A stretch of DNA of 64,000 bases from Delphinapterus leucas (GCF_002288925.2 NW_022098076.1:71401858-71465857), one strand, 5' to 3'; positions 11,036 through 23,726 are shown, numbered from the stretch's first letter. Notes: generated from the letters alone by a model not told the origin. Numbers and translations: made by a program.

Positions 11036-13570
11036 TTAATTTCTCCTGTACAGATTCTGAAAACACTGGGAATCTACTGGATTTCTCTTTTTATATGTCT
11101 TCTAGAGAATTCTTAAGTGCCATAGCTCTGGGGTTCTAATATAAGTTTTTACGCTTATTCGATTAGCTAAATTGTTCTTGTAGCTTTTCACATCGTTCCT
11201 AAAATCTTTTTGGAAAGTAGGAGGACATAAGTAACCAATTTACTAAGCATTTACCCTGGAAAATTCTACTTTTAACCTTATGATTCAAACTAGAAAGTAG
11301 GAGCTTTATATATAGTAGATAGTATTGGAAGTCACTTTAAAGTCAGAATTTTTAATATACATTTTACATTTGTCATTTTTATCCATCTTTACTAAGAATG
11401 GTACCACATATGCAACTTAATGTAGGCATTTTTTAAAAATCTGGAGGGATAAGCAGAGGTGGAGGCCAGTCAGAATCCATCTCAAACCAACACGTCTGCT
11501 TGCTCACAAAAACTTACCCAGGAATCCTGCTTGGTGTCCTGGTTACCACACAGCTATCCTTCAGTAAGAGAAAGTAGAATGTTCCCCACCAGACTGCAGT
11601 TTTCATTGCATCATATTTTGAAATGAGTCCATGTACAATACGAAAGACATCTGCGCTGACAGTTGTGAAACACTCAGAATCCCATAGGCATACACTGGGA
11701 GTTCTATAAGAGAAGGACACGGCTGACTAATGGACAGTGTCAGAGCCATTCAGCCTCTGCACTTGCTTAGCTGAGTAATGAGTCAGGAACAGTTAGGCTG
11801 GTCTGTTAGCAAAGGTGGACAAACCAGTCTCAAAACACCAAAGACGCATCATCTAGGAATCTGGACTCAGTGGATTGCTGAATACCAGTTGCTGCCTATA
11901 AAAACTGAGTCATCCTGAGAAGTTGTCCAGGGAGTGTATTGTCTAAGGGGAGCTTGAACCTGAAATGCCATAAAAAGTTTGGCAAAATTCATCTGACCCA
12001 AAGATTACACTCTAGTTACATGTGTGCTAAAGAGATTTCATCAGCATCCATAAAGATGAGTGGTTCTAACACCTACAAGGTCTGAGATGACATTCTGGAA
12101 ACTACCCTTGTAGAGGAAGGGCTTCTATGTGTAAGACATATATAAAGTGGGTGTTATCCAAAAGAATCTTTCAGGAGACTCAACAGGATAATTTCTTTTG
12201 TTTGTTTAACGAACCAGGATTCTTCAAAGCAGAAGTAGTATCTAACACAAATAAACATTTATATGTATTTAAAAGCCTTGGTATTTTAAAAGTTATACCC
12301 CAGTCTAATAAAAGGAACTGACTTTAAAACAAAACCCAAACAATTCTTTAAAGACAGAGCTTATCATTTGGTATAGGTTAAGAATGAAATATATTATTTT
12401 TATTTCTAAATTTTGATTTCAATAAACATGTGTTCCTTTCTTGGGCAAGAGTTTTGCTTAGGAAAATACAAGTTCAATAGCCTTTTCTTCATTATTCTAA
12501 TCAAGACATTGCCAAGGGTAGAACCTTTAGGAAATGCAAAAAAGAAAAAAGAAGAAAACAAATTTTTTTCTTAAAAGGCTGAAAGAGAAAAGTGAATCCA
12601 TAGGCTTATGTTACGAAACCACAGACATAACTGGGGAGAAAACCTGGGGACAACAGAGTGCCTTCTGGATTCTCTCTCTCTCCCACATGCCTGCCTTGCT
12701 CTGGGTCAGCTTTAGTCCCTCAGCCTGGCTCTGAACGGGACACATCCGTGGGCAGCTCAGAGTTCCCAGCTCAAGAGCTTGTAACCAGAGACGATAAGAA
12801 GGCTGCACCACTAACTCTGGTTAGACAAAGTCAGGAAAGGAACCTGGGCAACTCAGTATGGGTCACATACTCACGCCTAGACCAATCGCCATAGTATACT
12901 CTGCTTAGAACAGCCAAAATCAGCTCTCCCTGTGACCAGGGGAAGAGGTGAGTCTGATCGGCAGCCACCATCAGAACCACATCATCAGAGTTGAGCAGAA
13001 ATTCTTTTGAGTAGGCAAAACAATCAATATTTACTCCCCAAAGTATTTACAGTTAACACTGCGATTACCCCAAATGTGTCCTTTATAAGTCTACATACCA
13101 GTTTTACATATCCGTGAGTGTATATGTACATATATATACATATATTCTGTGTGTAAATACATATACATCCTAAGAAGCACTCTTTGTATTTCTGCACTTA
13201 AAATAAATTTTCAAATTATACACATTTAGTACAAAATGAGTTGTGAAATGTTGTGCTGGCAATCTCTCAAAGACACAATAGAAACATTTTTATGTACGGG
13301 ACATTTCCTTTGGGTACAAAAATCACTGAACTTTAACATTCAAGATTTCATTCAAAGGGGAAAAATGTGAATTTGGGGACACAGAAAGGCTACTACAATT
13401 GTCTTCGTAAACAATACAGAAAAATATGTATTTCTGGCAAATAAGTAAGGCCATATCTTCAAAATCTGCTTTCAAATATTTTGGAAAAGATTATGTTCTA
13501 TAATATTCCAAACTGAATTCTAAGCTGAGGAGATAAAAATAATTTTTTAATTAAAACAAACAAACAAACA
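11036..13570. other. No firmly recognised feature
   Basis: About 2.5 kb, AT-rich. The segment 12610-12960 is more GC-rich and repeat-like (GGGTCACATACTCACGCC, CCAATCGCC), but I cannot name a family. A TA/TATG-rich tract lies at about 13110-13170. No gene evidence. Confidence 0.4.
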
Positions 13571-13571
13571 T

Positions 13572-13787
13572 GGGCTTCCCTGGTGGCGCAGTGGTTGAGA
13601 GTCCGCCTGCCGATGCAGGGAACGCGGGTTCGTGCCCCGGTCCGGGAGGATCCCGCATGCCGTGGAGCAGCTGGGCCCGTGGGCCGTGGCCGCAGGGCCT
13701 GCGCGTCCAGAGCCTGTGCTCCGCAGCGGGAGAGGCCACAGCAGTGAGAGGCCAGCATACCGGAAAAAAAAAACGAAAAAAAAAAAC
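13572..13787 (+). mobile_element. Short-form CHR SINE
   Basis: A complete short form from GGGCTTCCCTGGTGGCGCAG to the interrupted A-tail (A10-CG-A11). It inserted beside a (CAAA)n tract, so no unambiguous TSD can be picked. Confidence 0.93.
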
Positions 13788-14540
13788 AGTAGATGAATCA
13801 GTAAATCCAACTTGGGCTGTGTTGAAAGGTGTCAAATTAAGAGATCATGCACAGACTGTCATGATCTTCCACGTGGGTCAGACTGCTCATAGCAGCCATG
13901 TGGACTCTGACCAAGCCATGCTCTGGAAAGCAAGTTTCTGACCTCAACAGGAAGTATATTCTGAACTTCAGGCCAGAAGTAGGTGCAAGTAAAAACTCTA
14001 TGTAAACTAAGGGTACACCATGAAGCCAGAGGTCAAAAAAGGGTCCTGAATTCATATCAGATAAGGTGCTTGGAGTCAGGGGCAGCCCAGACACTAGAGG
14101 TCAGTGGAGAAGGCAGCAGCCCAGAGGGCAGAACAGACCCTGTTACTGGAGAGAAGAGCAGAGAGTCCCCTGCTTGGCATACCACTCATACAATCCTAGA
14201 AATGAGCAAGTTATCATATGCATTATGAAATCAGAGTATTTATTAGAAACAAGTGCAAACCTGGTGTAAGATTTCCCTTAGTTGAAAAGCTGAAGTACCT
14301 TCTAGGGGTTTTCTCATATCTTTTCTGTATCTTTTCATATCTTCTTCTGTTTGTGTATGGACCAAGGCAACAGGGAAACTGGGAAGCAAGGCAGGGCACC
14401 AAATGGCAAAAGAAGGATTAAACAACAACAGTGAAAATGCTGGCCTCTAGCCACTTGCACCTGGTAGAGGGTGTCAAGAAAAAAACCACAGATGTATGCC
14501 TTGAGCTTTTGCAAGTCTAAAAAAAAAAAAACTATTAATT
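13788..14540. other. No recognised feature
   Basis: Unique-looking sequence. Frames at 13983-14228 and 14066-14269 overlap in different phases and carry no motif. Confidence 0.4.
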
Positions 14541-14760
14541 CTTTCAACAAATATTTATTGAGTATTCATACCTGTCAGGCAGTTTGCTAGGAGGTAAGGA
14601 TGCAAAGATGCAGAAGACACAGTTGCTTCCCACGAGTAGATTTCAATACCTAGGGTGAAGCCAGCAAGTAAAATGTATATTATGAGTAAATGTCTAACTA
14701 AGGTATATATTACTATAAAAACCTAAATGAGGGAGCATTTCACTCTTACTGATGAAAAAA
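14541..14760 (-). mobile_element. L2 LINE fragment
   Basis: CTTTCAACAAATATTTATTGAG, TTTGCTAGGAGGTAAGG and ATGCAGAAGACACAG, followed by CAGCAAGTAAAATG, match the reversed L2 3' end and the segment upstream of it. Confidence 0.7.
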
Positions 14761-15005
14761 AATCAAAAGGCTAAATTTAAGTTTAGAAACTACAAATGGA
14801 TAAAGAAATCATGTCCAAACAGATTTCTTGTACATGTTGAATACTTCCTGCTTTGGGATGGGCCAGAAATATCAAGATAACAAGTTGAGTGTATTCTGCT
14901 GAAACCAGGAAGTAAAAAGGACCATGAAAAATAAACCTAAAAAAATAATGAAACGAATACTTGAAAGATTTAATACACAAAAGTGGGGCTGAATTTGGAA
15001 TGAGA

Positions 15006-15061
15006 CATAGGAAGGAGACAGGCGTACTTGTTCCATAGGAAGGAGACAGGCATACTTGTTT
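15006..15061. repeat. 28-bp tandem duplication
   Basis: CATAGGAAGGAGACAGGC(G/A)TACTTGTT occurs twice with a 28-bp period, differing at one base (G versus A). It is a local, recent-looking duplication. Confidence 0.93.
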
Positions 15062-15968
15062 ATTTTCAAGATATCGGTTCCCCAACTCAATTTAATGTTT
15101 GCTCCCTTAAGTCTAGAAACCTTCCAAAAGAGTAACAAGAGTCCTAATCTATCCCTTATTCAGCAAGACTTGCAATACAGAGAACTACAAAAAAAAAAAC
15201 ATTCTTCCAGGCTCCACCCGCCCCCCTTCTTTTCTCCTTCCATGACCTCTTGTAAGTCTTTGATCATTTGAAAGGAATGTGTGGGTGGTGTGTAACCTTT
15301 AGAAAAGTTTTTCTGCCAATTTACTATAGGGAAGTTTTTCTTTTTTTCCCTTTGCCCTAAGTTCTGCACAAAACCGTGCCCCACTGCATTGTGCAAAGCT
15401 GTTCAGAGTCGTCCTCGAAAGACTCCAGTGAAAAGAGAATGGAGTTGAGGCTGTGAAACCAGACAGCACCCCCTCAAAACCAGATCTTTGCGGCCCCAAA
15501 CAATTCTGTCTCTTTGTGTGGGATAGCTAGTGGTTGGTGAGTCATGTTACCAGGTGTATTTATAGACCATGAATTAAAAATAAATAAATAAAAAAGCAGT
15601 TATCGCCTCTTGAGAGTCTCAGAATGAGCAAAGAGACTAGCCAAAGGAATGTCTGAAAATCCGAAGTGTCGCTATTATGAGAGAGCAGTCTAAACTCAAC
15701 AGACCAGCCTAGGATAAAAGAGTTCATTCAAAAGACAGGGATTCTGGCTGAGTCCTCTGCGGAGTCCACAAGATTATTCACACAATGGCTTGCACTTGAA
15801 GGATGATCAATAAAATTTTCTGTGGAATCATTAGCAACGAGTATCAATGAACTAGGTGGTTCTCGTTTGTTTCCTGCATCTATTTCTCCTTTAAGTTTGA
15901 AACATGCATGGTGTATAAGAATGTTATTCCTTTTCATTAAATTTTCTTGTTTTATATTCACTGCATAT
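15062..15968. other. No recognised feature
   Basis: About 0.9 kb without repeat or gene signature beyond short A-runs. Confidence 0.4.
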
Positions 15969-16325
15969 TTAAGTTTTTTTTAATTAATTTTATTTTTGGC
16001 TGCGTTGGGTCCTCGTTGCTGCACGCGGGCTTTCTCTAGTTGCGGCGAGCAGGGGCTACTCTTCATTGCAGTGTGCGGGCCCCTCATTGCGGTGGCTTCT
16101 CTTGTTGAAGATCACAGTCTCTAGGTGTGAGGGCTTCAGTAGTTGCGGCACGTGGGCTCAGTAGTTGTGGCTCGCAGGCCCTAGAGCACAGGCTCAATAG
16201 TTGTGGCGCATGGGCTTAGTTGCTCTGCAGCATGTAGGATCTTCCTGGACCAGGGCTTGAACCCATGTCCCCTGCTTTGGCAGGCAGATTCTTAACCACT
16301 GTGCCACCAGGGAAGCCCTTAAGTT
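15969..16325 (-). mobile_element. Long-form CHR SINE
   Basis: The body is at about 15976-16318. It is minus-oriented, with the head CTTCCCTGGTGGCACAGTGG at the right and a T/A-rich tail at the left. It retains the TGGCTCGCAGGCCCTAGAGC segment lost in short copies. A short TSD, TTAAGTT, is at 15969-15975 and 16319-16325. Greater divergence than the short copies suggests greater age. Confidence 0.92.
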
Positions 16326-16568
16326 ATTTTTTAAAAACGTAAAAATTGAACTCATGGTAACTACTCTATTGGGTAGAGAAGAGCTGGAAATGGTAACTGA
16401 GTAACGAATCCCCTCCCTCAAAAAATCACCTAATGACCTGATAAATCAAGTTACCAACTAGTAACCTGAGCTGGAAAAGGTTTTATTTCAGGAGCTCAGA
16501 ACCACTCAACCACTTCTGAACTGCTTAGAGTAAGTTCCTCAGGTAGGCCTAGTGAGGGACCCAAAGGG

Positions 16569-16806
16569 CAGTTTCAGTTTTTCGTTTTTTTTTTTTTTTT
16601 GCGTTACGCGGGCCCCTCACTGTTGTGGCCTCTCCCGTTGCGGAGCACAGGCTCCGGACGCGCAGGCTCAGGGGCCGTGGCTCACAGGCCCAGCCGCTCC
16701 GCGGCATGTGGGATCTTCCCGGACCGGGGCACGAACCCGTGTCACCCTGCATCGGCAGGTGGACTCTCAACCACTGCGCCACCAGGGAAGCCCCAGTTTC
16801 AGTTTT
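16569..16806 (-). mobile_element. Short-form CHR SINE with TSD
   Basis: The body is at 16582-16793 with a T-run from 16585. The perfect 13-bp TSD CAGTTTCAGTTTT lies at 16569-16581 and 16794-16806. Confidence 0.95.
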
Positions 16807-17779
16807 GAAACAAGAAAAGTTAGGCAGTGGTGGACAGGTGGATGTAAAGCATAAATACACACTTCAGGAGAAAATGGTATCGGCCATTGAAGCCACTAGG
16901 TTTTTGCAGTCACTTAAAAGTGATCTGTGAAGTGGGATGCACTTAGCCAAAGGATGTGCAAAATCACCCATTTTAATGAGGGAGAAAAAAATCAGAACTT
17001 AGATTTATATGTATTTTGTCTAAGAAAAGAAATTAGACTTTACTAATATTTAATATATGGATAAAAATCAACATATATAGAAAATATACACATGGTTGTT
17101 TTGTGTTCAAATATCTTTTTCTGTTTGGCTTTGGTTACTCATTGGCTTTTTGTATCATTTTGTCTGTTTCACTCATCAATGCTTCTAAAGTTTTAGAAGA
17201 GGGCTGGGATATGGAGGCATTCAAAATACTGTGTTTTCTTGAGTGAATTGGAATATATTTGATTAGAAAGACTGAAGACTACTGGGTTAAAATGGAGTGT
17301 AATAAAGGTGAGGTTTTTCAAATGATTAAATCAGATTCAAGCATCAAATAGTGCTGATGCTTTTATCAAATTGTATAGATCAGAAAGGCACCCATCAATG
17401 GCTCGCATCAGGCATCAAGTCCTTGGGATAAGGAAATGATTAAGCAAACAATTCAAGGTCCAAAACAGGCCTCTCTGCCAGCCAGAGAGGGAAGCATCTT
17501 TACCTGGAGTTGGACACCAGAGAAGACTGGGGAGGCTGAGGTGATGGAAGTGGGTCTGGGGGAGCCTGTTGATTCTAAGAGATCTGAGACCCATAAAAAT
17601 CCCAACCATCATCATCAAAAAGACATTAAACTACACAAAATCCACCTTAAACCAGACTTGAAAAGTTGCCACATCTTCTCAATTTAAAAGAAAAAGGGAA
17701 AGTCTTAGACACTGGGTAAAATAAAAATAAAAACCACAGCTCCTATTAAGGAAAAAAAACCATGGATTTGCTAGTCATA
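16807..17779. other. No recognised feature
   Basis: AT-rich sequence. The frame at 17436-17687 has no domain evidence. Confidence 0.4.
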
Positions 17780-17905
17780 TATAAATACCATGTCACCTAT
17801 TTATTACCTGTATAATCTTGAGCAAACTCCTTGACTTCTCCTGCCTCACTTTCCTTATGAATTAAAAAGAATCACTAATACATCTCACATGTCTATTGAT
17901 TAAAT
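17780..17905 (+). mobile_element. Probable MIR SINE
   Basis: ACCTGTATAATCTTGAGCAA, ACTCCTTGACTTCTCCTGCC and TCACTTTCCTTATGAATTAA follow the MIR core order (TGTGACCTTGGGCAA ... CTCAGTTTCCTCATCTGTAA). Confidence 0.6.
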
Positions 17906-18627
17906 AAATTAACGAAGCAGTCCCCAAATCTCAGTCTTTCTTATAATATTTTAAAACTTTGAATCTAACAGCAATAGTATTATTTCACTGTTATTTCTCC
18001 CTTAAACACATGTATTTAAAAAGAAAACTTTGTATTATTATACACTATCATGTATCATTAATAGTATCATAAAGATAAATCTATAGCTCCTAAAAGTAAG
18101 GGAACCACATCGTTCAGTTGCCTCAACAGTTTATTCCTGTTGTCCCGGTGTAATTATTAATACCTTTTCTTTTACTTACAAAAGTATTTCAGTCTAGACA
18201 AGAAATGATGGGGTCACTCTGCCTAAAACTATCTGTGTACCCCCAGGGGTGTACTTAGCATTGGGGAACACTGACTCACGTGTGAGACATGCTGCCCAGA
18301 GTACCTGGCATGTGGAAATCAATCAAACGTGAGAGTTTTCATCCTTCCCTAGAGTGCATGTGAGATGGGAATCATGGCCCTAACAGCTCTAGAGGCTACA
18401 GAGAGTGGTGGTGGTCACAGGGGGGACAAATGCTGTGGGAGAGCGGGGCACAGAGCCAGCAACAGCTGTGGTCACCATCCTTTCATGTCCTATCCTCCCA
18501 AGTGAGTTATGAGAAACAGATATGTATTGGATACTGGGTGATTCGTGTGTAGGTATATTAATGAGTGAGCACAATTTAGCATCTCCAACAGGTGATCTGC
18601 AACAGAACACCTGCAGACATAACAAAC

Positions 18628-18942
18628 TTCCAGTTGTAAGATAAATAAGGATATAAAGTACAACATGATGACTGTAGTTACCACGGCTGTATGGTATACT
18701 TGAAAGCTGTTAAGAGAGTAGATCCTAAGAGTTCTCATCACAAGGAAACAGACGTTTTTTCTTTTACTTTTATTATTTTTTTTTGTATCTATAGGAGATG
18801 ATGAATGTTAACTAAACTTACTGTGGTAATCATTTCACAATATATACTAGTCAAATCATTATGCTGTACACCTTATATTTATATAGTACTGTATGTCAAT
18901 TATATCTCAATAAAACTAGAAAAAATTAAATTAAAAAAACAC
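18628..18942 (+). mobile_element. L1 3' UTR fragment (old mammalian L1)
   Basis: AGTTGTAAGATAAATAAGG, GAGAGTAGATCCTAAGAG, TTCTCATCACAAGGAAAC, GTGGTAATCATTTCACAATA, ATGCTGTACACCTTATA and TGTCAATTATATCTCAATAA follow the L1M-type 3' UTR in order and end in an A-rich tail. Confidence 0.85.
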
Positions 18943-18979
18943 CTGAAAACATAAGACAGCAAGGTCTTTTTCTCTCTGT

Positions 18980-18982
<3 letters not shown>

Positions 18983-19011
<29 letters not shown>
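18983..19011. repeat. (TA)n microsatellite
   Basis: About 14 TA units followed by a T-run that leads into the inverted repeat at 19017. Confidence 0.93.
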
Positions 19012-19016
<5 letters not shown>

Positions 19017-19019
<3 letters not shown>

Positions 19020-19058
19020 TCGTCACAATTTTTAGTGTCTCACAAATTGTGACGAAAA
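19017..19058. repeat. Perfect 15-bp inverted repeat
   Basis: TTTTCGTCACAATTT (19017-19031) and AAATTGTGACGAAAA (19044-19058) are exact reverse complements around a 12-nt spacer. The left arm abuts a T-run and a (TA)n tract. I do not recognise it as a known transposon end. Confidence 0.93.
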
Positions 19059-20454
19059 TCCAATTGTCTTCCTCTGAGCTCAGACTGAGTTAACAAATTT
19101 TGGTGGCAATTGGGGGGCTGATTTCAGATTCTCTCTTAGACTTGCTTGAATTTCATGGATGATAAGTGCACAGGAAGCAAGCATGTGTAGAAAACTAAAG
19201 TTTCCTTAGCATTTGAATCGACTTACCTCTTATAGTCTAGAAAATATCTTCTGGAAATAAATGAATGATCACTGCTATCATAGTTAAAACCGAAAATATT
19301 ATGACAATAATTATTGAAAGAAAAAGTTGAATTGTTGAGTAGGTATATAAACCAACCCTGAGAAACAGTGTTTGCATACCTCCTGTCTTCCAATGAGAGT
19401 TGTAACTTTTACAAGTAACATCTTGATTTTGGCAGTGAGTACCAAGTACCCTAAGGCAAAAAGAATGTTTCTGAAAGTACAGAGTAAAATGAGTAAATCT
19501 TAAAATAAATCCCATGTGTCTAGGTATAGAGCTTATATTTTAAACTAGTAGGTAAATTCCTCTTCATTCAGTAACCATCTCAATTCCATGACAAAATCGA
19601 TGCTGGATCATTCTATTAATAAGGGTGTTGAGTAGCCCTTATCTACATTTAATATATATTAAAAGTGTTACAAAATTTTGTTCTAAATAAAAGCATTGTC
19701 CATGTGAACATACTAAATATCAAAAAAGGTAACAGAAATAACTAGATGATTAACAAGCAAAAGCAGATAAAGGAAAATATGAGCCCTTTAAAAGGTCAAA
19801 GAAAATTTTCTACTAGCTAGAGTTCTGTGCATTTGCCCTCGGAAGCTTTCTGAAAACTCCTTTGGGGCAAAATACCTTTCCAAGTGAAGTAGTTTTGAAA
19901 GTGGTTTCAACTCTTCTGATGTGTTACTGTCTAAATCAAGAAAACACTTCCTTTGTCTGCTTATCAGTAGGTGCTTGAGTACGCAGAAAGGATGAGGTTC
20001 CAAGTGGAAGGTACTTCCCCAATACCTTGTAACCTGTAGTTCTAAATGCTGGTCTGTTTGCACATTGAAAGGGTAGTTTTTAAAACAAGCATAGGCATTT
20101 TGTGTAAAAAGATATCCTGTGTGGTTTTTCTTTAGAATAAAGGGGAAAAGATTGTAAAACATACTTCATTATAAGCTGGGATCTTGGGTATAGAGCAGTT
20201 TTTTGTTTTGGTTATTCTCTTAGAGGAAATTTTTCTTTAAGGTTAAATTGAGGTTACCTCTAAGCAAAAGAATGAAAATATGGAATGGGATGAAATTCAC
20301 ACTAGACTTTTGTCTGCTTTTACTGTTAAATTTCACTCATTCATACAGTCACTATAATCCTTGTAATTTGTTGTTACCTTTTCCAGAATCATTTAATTTA
20401 AAAAAAATTTTTTAAAGTATGTTATTTATACTAGAATACAACTTTTATTTATTT
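19059..20454. other. No recognised feature
   Basis: About 1.4 kb. It contains a 124-codon minus-strand frame (20162-19788) with no recognisable domain, discussed under rejected observations. Confidence 0.4.
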
Positions 20455-20737
20455 TTTTTTTATATATTTATTTTTGGCTGTGTTGGGTCTTCGTTTCTGT
20501 GCGAGGGCTTTCTCTAGTTGTGGCAAGTGGGGGCCACTCTTCATCGCGGTGCGCGGGCCTCTCACCATCGCGGCCTCTCTTGTTGCAGAGCACAGGCTCC
20601 AGACGCGCAGGCTCAGTAGTTGTGGCTCACGGGCCCAGTTGCTCCGCGGCATGTGGCATCTTCCCAGACCAGGGCTCGAACCCGTGTCCCCTGCATTGGC
20701 AGGCAGCTTCTCAACCACTGCGCCACCAGGGAAGCCC
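20455..20737 (-). mobile_element. CHR SINE of intermediate length
   Basis: About 280 bp on the minus strand. It keeps the distal tail segment of the long form (GTTGGGTCTTCG, TTTCTCTAGTTGTGGC) but has the GC-rich body of the short form (CGGCCTCTCTTGTTGC, ACGCGCAGGC). It therefore looks like an intermediate or mosaic subfamily. Its left tail is T-rich. Confidence 0.88.
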
Positions 20738-20754
20738 CATTTACATTTTAAAAG

Positions 20755-21650
20755 AGCATCCTTGCTCCAAATTGATCTAGAGATTTAATACAATTCTGAT
20801 GAAAATTTCCAAAAGTGTTGTCAAAACTAACAAGCTGATTCTGAAAGTTATATGGAAATGCAAATGACCTAGAAATGCCAAAGCAATTTTTAACAAGAGC
20901 AAAGTTGAAAGAATTACACTACCTGATTTCAAAATTCACTATAAAGCTATGTAATCAAGACAATGTGGTAGCAAAACTTAGACATATAGGGACTGGGATA
21001 GGAAGTCCAGAAACAGAGCCATGCATATAAGGTATTTGATTTTAAACAAGGTGCCAAAGCTAGCCTTGTCTAAATGAGAACAACTGGATGTCTGTATGAA
21101 AAACAACAACTTTGACCTTATCTCATACTATAAACAAAAATTAAATGGATTCTAGATCTAACTGTGAAAGTTAAGCTACAAAACTTATAGAAGAAAATAT
21201 ATGAGAAAAATCTTTGTAACCGTGGGTTAGGCAAAGATTTTTATGTACACACACACACCATGAACCATAAAACAAAACAAAAAGTAAAGCCATAGATTGC
21301 TAGAATTCATTATCTAATAAAGGACTTGTATTCAGAACATACAAAGAGCTTTTACAACTCAGTAATTTTTAAAATTGAATGGATTTATAGCCATTTCACC
21401 CAAAATAATAAGAATTGCCAATATGACTGACCAATCAGTGAAAAGATATTCAACATCATTAGACATAGAAGAAACATAAATTAAAACCACAGTGAGATAC
21501 CACTACAAACCCACTAAAAGAGTTAATTTTAAAAGACTGATAATACCAAGTGTTGTCAAGGATGTGGAGCAACTAGAATTCTCAATGCTGTAGATGGGAA
21601 TATACAATGCTACAACTATTGTGTAAAATTACGTATACATGTTTCCTTGT
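20755..21650 (+). mobile_element. L1 ORF2 3'-region fragment
   Basis: GATCTAGAGATTTAATACAAT, AACTAACAAGCTGATTCTG, GCCAAAGCAATTTTTAAC, TACACTACCTGATTTCAAA, CAAAACCACAGTGAGATACC and GGATGTGGAGCAACTAGAA match the C-terminal part of L1 ORF2 in order. Many indels and stops, so it is an old dead copy. The intermediate SINE at 20455-20737 sits at or near its 5' edge. Confidence 0.85.
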
Positions 21651-22269
21651 GGGAGTAATATTATTACCTGGGTTAAATAGGCCTTTACATCTGAGGTTTC
21701 ACAGGACCTTAGGCTAACTCTCTATCCAGGTCAAGTAGATGGTCGTGTTTACTATGTGACTCTAAATGACAGGGAAGACCTTTTCTCAAGTTTTGGCAAC
21801 TAAATGTCTTTCTCTTTCATTTGATTTCCTGAGCTAGTGTTCTAGAAGTCATCTCTAACTTTTTCTTTTCCTTCATTTCCCACCCTTTCCACACTCAACA
21901 GCGTTTCTCCTACCCATCCCCATTACTAATATCCCTGTTTTACACCAGCCCTTATCACATCATGCACAAACTTTTTATAGGCTTTTTCTTTTATAATTCT
22001 TTCCATCTAACTTTCCTTCTTATAGCATGATGTTTGGCCCATACAAGATACAATATGTAACGTGTCAAAGTCTAAAGCATAATACTACAAGGAACAGCAT
22101 CTAACCCAAGACTAGAACAATGGACTTGCATCATCTACCTATGTGCTCCTCTCCTGGCCTATATCCTCCTTCTCCCTAGAGGTAAGAACCATCTTGAATG
22201 TTGTACAGCATTATTTCTTTGTTCTTTTATTCTTTATAATTTTATTAGATACAGTGTTTTAACTAGACT
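21651..22269. other. No firmly recognised feature
   Basis: C/T-rich text at 21860-22020 has L2-like character, but I cannot align it with confidence. Confidence 0.35.
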
Positions 22270-22480
22270 TTCTGCTGCTAGAGCAAATTATAGCATTTCC
22301 CTGCTTCAACTCTTAACTGTCTATGTGATAAATTCAAACTCATTTGCATACAAGATTATTCACAATATTGTTCCTCTTACCTATGTAGTCTCAACTTCTG
22401 CCACACTTCCTGACCACAGCAAGTATTCTATATACTTTCATATCAGCTTTCATTACTCACTGGAGCAACCTGTGAGTTGA
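22270..22480 (+). mobile_element. Probable L2 LINE fragment
   Basis: CCCTGCTTCAACTCTTAAC, GATAAATTCAAACTC and TCTGCCACACTTCCTGACC occur in L2 order. Heavily diverged. Confidence 0.45.
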
Positions 22481-23565
22481 AAACAAACAGCTCCCCAGCC
22501 TTACTTGCCCTGTTCTTGGCTTCATCAGAAGTGAATGTGGAAAATCAAGGACTTTTTTTAAGATGATGGGAAGATTACCAAGAAAATATATTCTGATGAA
22601 ATTCTCAAAGCAAGTTCACACTTTAGTTAGCAATGTGTGTTTTGCATTCATCAGAGCTTCTGATCCCAAATCATAAAAATCTATCCTAGATATTGACACT
22701 AAATATGGGACAACCTTCTGTACTCCTATTTCCATGTCTTAGAGTCATATGGATTAGGAAGTGTCGAGATAGACACATATTTAACAGATTTGCCAGTTTC
22801 ATTTTGTGGAAGTATCTTGAAACGAATCTTGAAGTTCAATGGAGAAGTTCGAAAATATTAGCTTTTAATTATGCTCTTCTTAACAGATAATAAACTTTGA
22901 ACTTAAATCCAAGCCTAGTTATAGGCTATTTTAAGTTAGAATAACATACAGAAATTTGGCAGGTGTCAAGAAATCCTGAATTACAAATGGACAAGAAAGG
23001 ATGGGTAGGTCCTTAATTATAAAAATTCCGAATTGGCACATATGCAAATCAAGCATTACACTTAACAGAAATTGATTTACCTTTCATTACCTTTTAAAAA
23101 TTTTAGTTCCTCAGTCAGTAATTCATATTTTTCCTTTGTGTAGTCATTTCTACAAGTCAAGTGAATGATAGTCACAGCAATCTTGAGGGTGTTTTAATCA
23201 TCACTGTTGTTACACACTCACCCCAAACAGGGAGTACCTAATGTGTTAGTAACTCTCTGTATGTGTGACTCTTTCTAATCATATAGTGGCTATTCCTATA
23301 CCATTTCAGATTTATATTTAGAGTAATGAGCTCATATATCACAATGCATTTCAGGGCAACTCCTGGCATAAAATATAATAATTTGAATGCAAATAAATTG
23401 AGCTTATGTTTCATGAATTTATTCTGATTCATCTTTAACTTTTGCTGAACTTTTACTTCATACTTGATACTTAGCTAGAAACTATAAAGACTATAAAAAT
23501 GAGATTCTTCAATCTTAGTTTTTAAAGAAGTTACAATCTGATTGAGAGAACCGAAGATATACACA
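22481..23565. other. No recognised feature
   Basis: About 1.1 kb AT-rich. No repeat or gene named. Confidence 0.4.
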
Positions 23566-23726
23566 CCTAGAGGGGTGGGGTAGGGAGGATGGGAGGGAGG
23601 CTCAAGAGGGAGGGGATATGGGGACATGTGTATGCATATGGCTGATTCGCTTTGTTGTGCACCAGAAACTAACACAGTATTTTGAAGCAATTACACTCCA
23701 ATAACGATCTATTAAAAAAAAAAAAA
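23566..23726 (+). mobile_element. 5'-truncated L1 3' end
   Basis: CCTAGAGGGGTGGGGTAGGG, GAGGGAGGGGATATGGGGAC, AGAAACTAACACAG and CAATTACACTCCAATAACG are the last about 140 bp of the same L1 family as the full-length copy at 34639-41912, followed by an A12 tail. The polyadenylation hexamer is altered (AATAACG). No convincing TSD found. Confidence 0.9.

Noticed and set aside
19788..20162. 124-codon open frame on the minus strand with mixed amino-acid composition
   Set aside because: It looks more protein-like than most, but there is no recognisable family, no conserved motif and no neighbouring exon; translation-aware search (tblastn) against mammals would be decisive.
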